Part shown: positions 32,641 through 42,838 of the stretch, in pieces
How the letters are laid out: every line of letters begins with the position of its first letter
How positions within the stretch are numbered: the stretch's first letter is position 1
DNA from: Benincasa hispida
Lineage: Eukaryota; Streptophyta; Magnoliopsida; Cucurbitales; Cucurbitaceae
Reading direction: 5' to 3'
Length of the DNA: 64,000 bases
Assembly: GCF_009727055.1 (NCBI RefSeq)
Contig: NC_052355.1
Span: 5,512,927-5,576,926 of the forward strand
Made by a program: the position numbers and the translations under genes
Notes under the pieces: generated by a model
What the model was told of the DNA's origin: nothing
The model's input: the letters and a program-made list of their open reading frames with translations, nothing else
Database searches by the model: none

Positions 32641-34784
32641 TGTCACACCCCCACCCAGATTACCCTTTTATTCTAGAAGAGGATATGACCCGTGGTAGTT
32701 ACTAGCCTACTGCCAGCACCCACCGCCCGAGCCTTCTTAATCTAAATACCAACCTGTTTAAAACACATTAGTAATATATGCATACAACAAACCTCCCTTA
32801 AGGTTCTACAAAGATTACATAAAATACATGCATATAGTCATGACATAACAATTTACAAGAAAATTATTCACAGATGCACAAAACATTCCTAAAGAAAAGC
32901 CCTAGTCCCTCTCAAAACATTGTGACATAAACAGATCATCAACCCTAATCTCTTCTTAATAAGCCGAGTCTTTCAGTGGCAAGCGCAGCAGACAAATCAA
33001 CCCTGAGGAAAACTGACCGCTAACCTGAAAAGGGAAAACACAGAAATTCTTTGAGCTAAAAGCCAGTGAGCGACTATAGAATCGTATAACATTAAGCATT
33101 CCATCACTATAAACATGTAAATATACTAAAGTACTCAAGAAATTGTCTCTAAATGTAGCTTTAAACCATTCTTAGAACATCATTAAACATTATTATTCCC
33201 TAGTTGAGAAACAGAGCCTAATCGTTCTAGCTCCAACATTTTTACCGGCACAAGAGACCCATACTTCGACCTCTCATTCATAAACTCTACGTGCATGTGG
33301 CCTACTAAGTACCATCATATCTTAAGTACTTCTGCTCAGTACCTTCTCAAACTGTGCCTTCAGTATCGAGCTATTAAGATACCTTTCTCAAATGTCCTTC
33401 AGTTTCAAGTTGGTCAGGATCTTCTTTCAAAAGTTCTTCGGTACCAAGGTTGGTTCAATACCTTCTCAAATGTCCTTCGGTATCAAGTTGGTCAGGTACC
33501 TTCTCAAATGTCCTTGGTCGGGGTATTTTGTAACATCAAATTAAGTTCCATTGCCTATCATTTACACAAGAACTCATTCTCTCATAGCCTTCCCCTAGGA
33601 AGTATTATAAAATTAGAAACTTAACTTTTGTAGTGACTGCATGACATACCTTGGCCTGTTTTACACATATACAAGCCGGGAAACATGCGTTAAGTTATTC
33701 TCCAACCATTTGTTGTTTGGGGGAGTATAAATTCATCATTAATGTCACTGTAACTTACTTGATTCTATATACATAAGTATTGGAGACATTAATTCACTTA
33801 GTCACTCACCGCTCTTCAGGGCTCTTAACGGTTTATAAGCCTCTTTTAGCTCTTCTTGGCCTGAAAGGACATAATTCCCGATTAAACTACTTAGAATTCT
33901 TAGTAAAATACCTCAAATAATTCATTTACTAAAGGAACTTTCATCAATAAAGACAGCTCTACTAGTGAGATCCCCATAAGCGAGATCAGCTAGATCTTTG
34001 CTAATGAGATCAGCGAGATCCTTGCTAGCGAGATTAGCGAGATCCTTCCTAGCGAGATCAAGCTTTTCCTGGCAAATTTTCATCCTAGCGATACTCAGCC
34101 CAATTCCGACCGAGATTTTCTTCTAGAGCGAGATCCTTATAAAAAAATCAGTGAGATTTCGTTTATAAACGAGATCCTCATTCCCATATCTCGCTATAAC
34201 TCCCCACAGTGAACTGTTTGTTTGTTCTTCCTAAGCAATTGTCTGCTTATGCACCGATTCTCTATTATAACTTCAAAAATTCATAACTCAAAATCCAGAG
34301 CTCTTTTCAAGAAACTTCCTTCTATAAACTTGTTTAGAATTGAGTATTTCTTACCTTAAAATTTCATCCGAAAAGTCCTTATAGTTTGGCCTAGAACTTC
34401 CAATCTTCACCTAAGGCCTTGACTAACCTGAGATTCTGCCTCCTCTAAACTTTCTTCACTTCTTGTTTTTCTTCTCCTACAATCTTTCTCCATCAAGACA
34501 ACCTCACAAACTAGATTCTCCCAGTTTTCGAATGGCACTGATTTTACTAAATTTGCTCATGTCAATTGCTGAAACCATGCTTTTGAATTTGCTCTTCTAG
34601 AAACTTCTCGCCGCCTCCCGAGTTCAAGGGTTAACTGCCACGTCACCCCTCATTTAATATGTTTTTCCTTCCCTTCCATCATAATTTCTATAAATAAACA
34701 TGAATTGCTACTTTAATAAATATGTAATATAACATTCCTTTGGCTAACATGCTTATCTAGAAAACCTAGAGTTCGGGGTTTACA
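32641..34784. repeat. solo LTR J inside Ty3-I
   Basis: It is bounded by TGTCACACCCCC (32641) and GGGGTTTACA (34784), a near-perfect short terminal inverted repeat with TG/CA ends. The flanks are TTGAT (32636-32640) and TTGAC (34785-34789), a 5-bp TSD with one change. On both sides lies the Ty3-I protease-linker coding text. The interior has no coding domain. A cluster of GCGAGATC-type repeats lies at 33960-34200, and text such as 'gctaaaagccagtgagcgac' near 33055 is typical of Ty3 LTRs. The TGTAAACCCC start would make it minus strand, but this is uncertain. Confidence 0.82.
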
Positions 34785-35400
34785 TTGACTGCCTTAATCC
34801 GGAGCTTTTCCTTGTTGACGTTCATTACTATTTTCCCCTTGTTCACATCAATTTAAGCACGACCAGTCGAGAGGAATGGTCGTCCTAATATATGGGCGCA
34901 TCTTCGTCTGCTTTATAGTCTAAAATGACGAAGTCTGCCGGCAAGATGAATTTGTCAATTGAGATTGCAGCATCTTTCAACTCTCCCTTGGGATGTATTC
35001 GCGATTTTTCCGCAAGTAGAAGAGTTTCCTTCATGGCGTGAGTTTTCCCATATTCAATCGCTGAAGATTGATAACGACATTACGTTTATACTCGCCCTAA
35101 GATCGCATAGTGCTTGACCAATGTAGACCCCTCCAATTGAGCATGGTATCGTGAAGATTTCTGGGTCACACATTTTTGGGGGGATCATAGCATTTTGCGT
35201 TACTACCACTGTCACGATATTTTCTTCATCATTCTATTTCTTTTTCAATCTTAGCGGGAATGTGGTAGCTGGACTTCTTCTATCTCGCGTCTAGAGGCTT
35301 GAAGGTGGAGCAACTCCTGGGTTCATCTTCTCGGGCTCTTCTAATCAAATGTCAACGGGTCCTCCGTTGTTACCGCATTCAAGTTGTCGTTTGATGGGGT
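34785..35400 (-). pseudogene. Ty3-I aspartic protease region
   Basis: On the minus strand the text matches the Ty3-O and Ty3-D protease region: an HPKGELKDA block near 34990, FILPADFVILDYKADEDAP near 34955-34900, and a degraded GRPFLSTG block near 34880. The end NVNKEKLRI reaches 34790, where solo LTR J cuts in. The DLGAS centre lies upstream (about 35130) but is broken by shifts. It would be the last coding domain of the element. Confidence 0.75.
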
Positions 35401-36031
35401 TCCTCCCCTACTTCTGCTGTCATTTTTTGGCTATGCAAAGAGACTGTTGAGCATTGTTCCTTCCCCATACCTCTAGAGTTACGCAGGAGCTCAGTTGAGC
35501 TTGACAACGCTGTGGTCTATTTTTGATTTCGCCCGCAATCTGTCCTAGCTAAATTTCGAGATTTCTGATGGATGTTGCTTGATTCTGAAGCATTGATTCA
35601 TTCTTCTCAATATACTGCTTCAACAAGCTCTCTATGGATGAAGATTGCAGTGCCTGCGAACTGTTGGCTTGGTTATGTGTTGAACCATTGGTTCGTAGGA
35701 AAAATCTGGGTGGCCCTTCTTTTTGCGCCACTGGTTGAAAGCTTTCTTGTTGATTTTTCCACGCAAAATTGGGGTGGTTTCTCCACCAGGGGGTTCTACG
35801 TATCGGAATAAGGGTTGTTCTTTATGAAGCATACAGATTGCGGATTTCCTAGGCATTCTTCCATCGGATGTGCTTCTTCACAGATGACACAAATTGTGGA
35901 CGTTTGAGCAATTGCGTTGACTTGCCCTTTTTGCGCTCCCGTGCTATTAATTGCAATGCCTTGTATCAAACTCATCATTGCAGTAATTTGGTTCTGAAAG
36001 GATGCGATGGCTGATGACATGCAGAAATGCA
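35401..36031 (-). pseudogene. Ty3-I gag, 3' part
   Basis: Minus-strand pieces match the second half of Ty3-O gag: QNQITAMMSLIQGIAIN and CVICEEAHPMEEC (a zinc-knuckle-like CX2C...H...C) in 36032-35796, NNPYSDT, then GHPDFSYEPMVQ-region text in another frame, then QSSSIESLLKQYIEKNESML and QATSIRNLEI at 35660-35549. Frameshifts occur near 35800 and 35730. The reading is interrupted at 36032 by solo LTR K. Confidence 0.85.
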
Positions 36032-38053
36032 TGACATCTTAGGCCTTTTACTTAGAATTATGAAGATTGTTAGGTAGAATATGCGTTGATCATGATAGAA
36101 ATCCACAAGAATATGAGCTTGATCGATCAGCGTGTCGAATCTCAGCTAACGCATTATTTTGCGTTAATTATGCGTTCAATGTTCTATTTTGTAGCCAATG
36201 TAGGAAATGAACGCAAACGCGGAAACCGGACCATCGCATAGACGACCGCTTGCGAGGAAACACTCCATCACAAGGCAAACACATCGATCAACGCATGGAT
36301 GTTGCGATAATCAGCCATATGCGTCCATCGCATGGGAGTTGCGCTCACCAAGTGATTGCGGTCATCATGTAGAGTTGCAATGTTAAGAGAATACGGCTAT
36401 GCGACAACGCATTCTAATGGGATCAATGCAAGGTAGGTGGAATGAACGCATCAACGCATCTACCTCGAGAAAATCCAAAGCTGATGTTGACATTTCACCT
36501 ACCACGCTGTTAGTGGCAGAGGTTCAGAAAAGGACTAATGCGCCGAACGTCAGACTCAGAGTAGTCCAATCAATGCTGTCGGCGACCCAAGCTCTATAAA
36601 TAGAAGGCGATGAGCTAAAATTCATTTTATCCAAGGTTTTTGCCTAAGGTTCGCCTATGGTGGATCCTTGCGATCCAGACAAACGCGTGAGAAGACGGTT
36701 GAGAGTTCTTCACCTCCTTCATCCATTCCGAGTGACAACCGGAGCCTTCGACTGGAGATAGATCTCAAGAGAGTCGGCTCCTCCACCCATCCATGGCACC
36801 ACCGACATCCTTGATAAGCATCGGCTGGAAGCAAATTCCTTTCTCTTTTCTTTTCCTATATTGTATTGTATGACATTTTGAATTAAGAAATTAATACAAT
36901 GTGTTTTCAATGCATTTCTTTATTCTTTCGACTCAATCTCCATCTTCTTGCTTGGTATCTTTACTTTCATGGCAACACTTAGTGGGATTGCTTGGGTATT
37001 GCATACTTAGTTATGTGGATTAGGGATATGAAGCATGTAGCAAACTACCGAGAGGTATGCGTTGCGCTAGTATGTGAGTAATCTTATTTTCTTAGTGTGA
37101 AGCTGCTGTAACACCTGTCTATGGGCTAACGCATTGCTTGTCTAAGAGTGAAGTCAGCAACAATCAATTGCCCGAGAGAGTAAATGGTTGGATGCATTAA
37201 GCAAGGTATGCATTGTTCACTAGGGATAGTAACAATCTTAGATCAGCAAAGTTTATGCAATTGTCTTGTGTTATGTATGCTTCATTCGTCCATTAGGGAT
37301 ACCCGGGAGGGTAGTCTAAGGACAGGATCTAGGCTTGGGAAGGTCAGGTCAGAATCTAGGCTTGGGAGAGCCAGATTAGAACCTATAATACAAGAGATGG
37401 GCGCTTAGGAATGAGTACTATTTGTTATTAACGCATCGTATGCATCCTAGAGATAGAATACGATTGAATGCGGTCACCTTGCTTTCATGCATTTTGCATC
37501 ATCGCATAGGACAAGAGTAGAGTCTTAGGAATAAGCTCTATGGACACTTTTGCATTCAACATATGCGTCCTAGAATTAAGAGCACCGCATTTCCATTGGA
37601 AAATGACTTGCCGTGTATGGTTGTAGCATGATTGCATCGATTGCGTTGACTAGGGTTGCCCTTGCGAGCACTCTTAAGTTTTGCAATGAAAACATCTCCG
37701 CATTTTATCTGTTTTCCCACACATTTATTTCATGTCAAGGTTTGTCGCATCTCTACCTTTCATGCATATTCTCATTGCGTTGTCTGATAGATAGGAGTAG
37801 GAGTAGGATTAACGTAGCAATATCCCCTCCATTCTTTTATTCAAACCGCCGTATGCACATCACTGCAAACATATAGTTACAAGTCCTTGTGTTTGACCTC
37901 GGATTACCCGAGAAACTTGCGTTCATGTTATACTTGGCGTGAACGTAAGAAAACTTGTGGTAGGACGCATGGTCATTGCATACATTCGTTAACGCATTAT
38001 TCACTCCAACGCATGACCATCAACGCACGACTATCAACGCATATCTTAGGAAC
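36032..38053 (+). repeat. solo LTR K inside Ty3-I gag
   Basis: A block starting TGACATCTTAGG and ending ATATCTTAGGAAC(A) splits the Ty3-I gag. ATGCA flanks both sides (36027-36031 and 38054-38058) if the terminal A is shared, giving a 5-bp TSD. TATAAATA at 36595-36602 and the end sequence, related to the Ty3-D 5' LTR, give plus orientation. It is rich in 'aacgcat' and 'tgcgat' words. No internal domain remains, as expected after LTR-LTR recombination. The open frames within it (36399, 37613, 37887) are not genes. Confidence 0.85.
36595..36602 (+). promoter_or_regulatory. TATA box of solo LTR K
   Basis: TATAAATA follows 'cccaagc' and lies about 560 bp into the LTR, a usual U3/R border position. 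Confidence 0.6.
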
Positions 38054-38945
38054 ATGCATCGCATTCCTCGTCCAAGGGAAGTTGGTTGTTGAGTAAAATT
38101 GACTTCCAATTTCCCACCATCAATGGCCCTGTTGTTCGCGTCATTGTCTTTAATTCTTAGTCTTTGATCGCTTTCTCTCCAGTCGTCATGATGTTTAGAA
38201 ATGCGATTAAGGATATTCTTGGCCTCCTCATAAGTTTTGTTCAACAGACCCCCAGCTGCTGCCACATTGGCAGCCGTTTGCGATTTTGGGTTCAATCCTA
38301 GGTAAAAAATCTCCATCTGTAAGCAGTCTGGTAAGCCATTATGTGGGCAATCTCTTACCAGCCTCTTAAACCACGCCCAAGCATTGGTGAGCGATTCGTC
38401 AGTATCTTGTTCAAAATTGGTTATCAACTTTCTTCTTCTAGTATTCTCCATTAGAGGGAAATATTTCTTCATAAACTTCTCTACTACTTGCTTCCATGAG
38501 GTAATCTCCCCTGGTTCGAGAGAGTACGCCCATTTTCGTGCTTGATCACACAATAAAAACGGGCACAAAGTTAGTCGAACTTCCTCGGTGGAGATATTAG
38601 GGAACACAAAAGTGTTGCAGATCTCTATGAAACTTCGGAGGTAGGCGTGCGGGTCCTCGCCACTCCTTCCACCAAACTGTCCAGAAGTTTGGATCATCTA
38701 CAACATCACCGACTTCATTTCGAATCTCGATCCATCAAGAGTGAGCCTCATGATTCCTGGGGAGAAATCGTAGAGGTTGGACGACGCATAGTTTCGAATA
38801 GACCTATTGCGGTCGTTCGCTAGTAGGATGGGATTCGCCATGACATTATTTTCATTTGGTGCTGCCCATTCCCCAGGTTGTTCCCGCCAATGTTAATCTG
38901 TCTTCTTGTTGTTGTTGTTGGTGGCTATCTCTCAGCCTTCGTCAG
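38054..38945 (-). pseudogene. Ty3-I gag, 5' part
   Basis: The minus strand is open from 38697 to solo LTR K, covering the gag core: GQFGGRSGEDPHAYLRSFIE, CNTFVFPNISTEEVRLTLCP, ARKWAYSLEPGEITSWKQV, EKFMKKYFPLMENTRRRKL, DCPHNGLPDCLQMEIFYLGL and KTYEEAKNILNRISKHHDDW. Upstream the same frame continues to about 38840 (NLYDFSPGIM, SRFEMKSVML) across one TAG at 38698-38700. This is the best preserved retrotransposon-type (Retrotrans_gag family) core in the window. Confidence 0.9.
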
Positions 38946-39038
38946 AACGTTCTTTCAATCTCTGGGTCGTAATGCGCCAGAGATTTAAAGCTACAAAGAA
39001 AATCAGAAAATTATCATTAGCACACTGTATTGCCGAAG

Positions 39039-39056
39039 TCCCTGGCAACGGCGCCA
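39039..39056 (-). other. Ty3-I primer-binding site (tRNA-Asp)
   Basis: The minus strand reads TGGCGCCGTTGCCAGGGA, one change from the complement of the plant tRNA-Asp 3' end. It lies six bases inside the 5' LTR end. Confidence 0.92.
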
Positions 39057-39062
39057 AAAACT

Positions 39063-40748
39063 TGATGCGTTATTTTATGCGATGAAATAATGGTAGGGGT
39101 TGTGTTGATGGAAAATTCATATTGCAAATAAGTTTTCTCAGCAGGACTCAAGTATAAATCCTACTGAGTTCCTAGTAAGCCTAGGGTCGTCAGGGACTAA
39201 GGAAAACAATATGCGGTGGTAAATTTTAGATCACCTTGCGATAAAAAATAAATTAATGGTTTGGTTGGTTTGTTGTTTGAGGTATAAAAAGTATGTGACG
39301 GATTTGAGATAAGAATGATTATGCAACAGATACACTGAAGATGCGGCAGAACGGGTTAAGAAGGTCTTTATCTAGCATTTCCCAAGAATGCGTCCAAACT
39401 ATGCAATCATGCTACACTCATGCGACAGCAAATCATTTTCCAATGCAAATGCGATGGCTCCTAATTTTAGGACACATGTGATGAATGCGATAGTGTCTAT
39501 AGAGTTTATTTCTAAGTGTCTACTTCTTGCCTATGTGATGATGCAAGATGCACACAAGGACAAGGTGACCGTATACAATCTTAACCTATCTCTAGGATGC
39601 ATGCGATGCGTTAATAGCAAACAACGCTTATTCCTAAGCTTCTATCTCTTGATTATGCGTTTCTAATCATACTCTCCCGAGCCTAGATTCTAACCTGACT
39701 TTTCCAAGACTAGATTCTATTCTTAGACTGCCCTCACGAGTATCTATAAGGGACGAATGACGCGTGCATAATACAAGATAACCGCATAGAATGAAGATCC
39801 CAGGTTATGCTAGCTAAGTGCTTCCCAAACCATTCGATAGATTTAGCTTCATGCGTAATGTAGAGAGAGTGAATAGATATAAAGATGAAATTTCCATTTC
39901 TATAAATAAGTTCAGACTACAAAATGATAATGGAAGGTAAAGATAGAGAGTCTGGCAGCAATTCCTTGCTTCCCAAGGCTTTTACACTGTTATCTCTATT
40001 ATGCTCAAAAGATGTTCTTGCTTCCGCAAGAGTTGACCCTCTCTCTGATCTTGACGCTTCTGGCACTCTTCCAAGTTCACCGGAACGATCTCTCGGTATA
40101 ATCCCCCTTCGCTCGCTTCCACCTTCTAAGTAAAAGAAAACTATGAACAAGACTACTTCTATCTAAGGGAAAATTATCTAACTGAACGAACTCCTTCACT
40201 GAAGGTGGCCTTTGGTATTTATAGAGCATCGGGGTGAAAGGCTTCTTCTGTCTTATGATTGCACTGATGGGATGACATTAATTCTCTGTCTGATGCGCCG
40301 AATATTTGTCACCGAAAAGTTTAGCGTACTTGCTATAGTAGATCGTTAACGGCTTGTTGACTTAATTCGGAATCGACCGTCATCAACTTTCTGTCCCATC
40401 GTGATTTATTACGCTTTTCATCCAGATGCGCCCACCATGATGCGCCGGCTCTATGCGGAAACCTTCTTGAGCAGATATTCGCGAGCACAAATGATCGCAT
40501 AGCCTTGTGTCAACGCAATCTCTTAATGTGCTCGGCCATTGATTTCTTTGGATCTCATTTTCCGCCTTGCGTCAACGCATATTTTGGACAAAAATAAATA
40601 AGTTAACTGTTTTAATGCGATGGACGCATGCGATCGCAATATTATGAACTTAATGCTTTTGGACGCAATATTGTATATTTTTATCATTGCAATCCTGCAT
40701 TGTTTTATAACTTAGCACTGTAATAATATGCATTTATGCCCGTTATCA
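39063..40748 (-). repeat. Ty3-I 5' LTR
   Basis: TGATGCG...CGTTATCA on the plus strand, matching 28988-30678 along its whole length. The minus-strand TATA is the plus-strand ATTTATA at 40217-40223. The same ATG-less open frame as in the other LTR occurs at 40150-39917. Confidence 0.92.
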
Positions 40749-40753
40749 GCATG
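40749..40753 (+). repeat. target-site duplication of Ty3-I, right copy
   Basis: GCATG repeats the five bases at 28983-28987. Confidence 0.93.
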
Positions 40754-41345
40754 CACATGCATCATGAAATATAAGAGTTATATTTTGCATGCAGTGAGCA
40801 TTATCATGCATCATCCTTTTGTTATAAGTGTTATAGTCTAAAGGTGAATGGAAGCATGTTTTGCTTGTTTCATTGCTGTTTTGTATAAGTGTGATATAAA
40901 AGAAGTAGCAATGAATGGATAATGCATTGAGCATAACACTTAGGTTGTTTATAATCGTTATGAATGCCTTGCATGTTAGCTTTGCATTGTTGTTGGTTTC
41001 CGTTTATAAGTGTTATAAAGAAAATTAGACCTAAAATCAGTAAGAAAGCATTGCATGCGGACTTAGGGTGAACTCAAGTTTTTAAAAGGGTTTTAAAATT
41101 GGTTTGAGATGGACCTAAGTTCAAGTGGTTCTAATGAGAGTTTAATAACCTAGATTAATCTTTTAAAATCGGTTGAATAGGATTAAATTGGTTGGAATAA
41201 AAGATTAAATTTGTTGTAAACCTATTTATAAGGGACCTTTTGTCTAAGGCGAGTTCTGGCTAGGATGGGGTCCTTAAGTTGATGGAAATACATTTTGGTC
41301 AAAAACTCTATTAAAGAGTTTAATGGATGATGATCAAAAGTTGTT
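40754..41345 (+). mobile_element. copia-H leader, part after Ty3-I
   Basis: It continues the leader exactly where the left part stopped, matching copia-M 54617-55270 ('catgcatcatgaaatataag', 'ccttttgtctaaggcgag'). At about 41345 it jumps to the end of gag, skipping about 1.2 kb that copia-M still has in part. The shared 'gtaaa' at the join suggests a microhomology deletion. Confidence 0.85.
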
Positions 41346-42250
41346 TCACTATCTAAGGTAAATCTGATTTATTGGTTTTGGAAACGTGTCTGGTAGAGAA
41401 TGATGATTCTGCCTGGATCCTAGATTCAGGTGCTACCAATCATGTCAGTTCCTCTTACCAAGGATTCAGTTCCTGGCAAACGTTGCCACAGAGAGAGATG
41501 CCTCTTCGAGTCGGTACTGGCGAGGTTATTTCAGTTGTTGCTGTAGGCAGACTAAAGTTATTTGTTGACAAGAAACGTTATCTGTTACTGGGTAATATTT
41601 TTGTAGTTCCTTATATTAAGAGGAACTTAATCTTAATTTCTTGTCTCATTGAACAAGGCTGTACCGTCTCCTTTTCTGAGAATAAAGTGTTTATTTTCAA
41701 GAACGGAATGGAGATTGGTTATGGTTCAATAGAGAATAACTTATATGTACTAAGGTCGTTAGTCATAAAAGTCTTGTTTAACACTGAATTTTCAGTACGA
41801 CAACAACAATCAAAAGACCAAAGGTTTCTCCAAAGGAAAACGTCCATCTTTGGCATCTGAGGTTAGGTCACATCAACCTCAATAGGATTGAGAAGTTGGT
41901 GAAAAGTGGACTTCTAAAGAGTTTAGAAGAAAACTCTGTGAATCATGCCTTGAAGGCAAAATGACAAAACGACCTTTTGTTGGAAAAGGTTACAAGCCAA
42001 GAAAGCCTTGGAGCTTGTACATTCAAACCTCTGTGGTCTGATGAATGTTAGAGCTCGGAGTGGGTATGAATATTTCATCTATTTCATAGATGATTATTCA
42101 AGGTTTGGGTTTCTCTTCCAAATGCAACGTAAGTCTGAAGCTCTTGACAAGTTCAAGGAGTATAAGGCTGAAGTTGAAAACTTGTTAGGTAAGAAGATAA
42201 AAACACTACGATGTGATCGTGGTGGAGAATATATGGACCTCCAATTCTAG
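41346..42250 (+). pseudogene. copia-H protease, GAG-pre-integrase and integrase core
   Basis: The first 162 codons (41372-41860) carry the protease: LVENDDSAW, then ILDSGATNHV with the DSGA active site, and KRNLILISCLIEQG. A shift near 41860 is followed by the zinc-binding WHLRLGHINLNRI text and CLEGKMTK in other frames. From 42008 the integrase core is open: FIDDYSRFG (first catalytic Asp) and LRCDRGGEYMDLQF (second). It stops at TAG 42248-42250, where the family has CAG. The gag that should precede it is deleted. Confidence 0.88.
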
Positions 42251-42838
42251 AACTATATGATAGAACATGGGATTGCTCCCAACTCTCGGCCCCTGGTACA
42301 CCTCAGCAGAATGGTGTATCAGAAAGGAGAAACATAACCTTGTTGGACATTGCTCGGTCTCTCATGAGTTATGCTCATCTGACTCGTTTTGGTGTTTTGC
42401 AGTGAAGACTGCATGCTATATCCTGAACAACGTTCCCTCAAAAAGTTTTTTTGAAACACCTTTTGAGTTATGGAGAGGCCGTAAAGGTAGTTTAAGCCAC
42501 TTCAGGATTTGGGGTTGTCCGACACATGTGTTAGCGACTAACGCAAAGAAGTTGGAACTGCGTTCGAAGGTTTGCCTCTTTGTAGGCTACCCCAAGGAAA
42601 CGAGAGGTGGATATTTCTATGATCCAAGTGAGAACAAAGTGTTTGTTTCTACAAATGCTATCTTCTTGGAAGAAGACCACATGAGGGATCATAAGCCACG
42701 AAGTAAGCTCGTTTTGCGTGAGATCTCTAGTGAGATTAAGACTGTTGAGGGTTCAACAAGAGTTGTTGAACAGGCCGATAGATCAACAAGAGTTGTTGAG
42801 GTTGGAACATCTAGTCAACCAGCTTAAGAGTTGAGACT
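42251..42838 (+). pseudogene. copia-H integrase, C-terminal part
   Basis: After a frameshift near 42280 the frame at 42267-42827 is open. The third catalytic Glu lies in the NGVSERRN-like text at 42310-42335, in a neighbouring frame. Then come YILNNVPSKSFFETPFELW, GRKGSLSHFRIWGCPTHVL, KETRGGYFYDPSENKVFVST and FLEEDHMRDHKPRSK. The coding sequence ends at the start of the integrase-RT linker and runs directly into the LTR. Confidence 0.85.

Larger units (their letters stand above)
28988..40748 (-). mobile_element. Ty3-I, Athila-like, non-autonomous, complete insertion
   Basis: It is bounded by two LTRs (1691 and 1686 bp) and the TSD GCATG. On the minus strand the order is 5' LTR (40748-39063), tRNA-Asp PBS, gag, protease, about 2 kb non-coding, PPT and 3' LTR (30678-28988). 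There is no RT, RNase H or integrase. Two solo LTRs are inserted in it. The uninterrupted target is visible in copia-M near 54612-54640. Confidence 0.93.
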
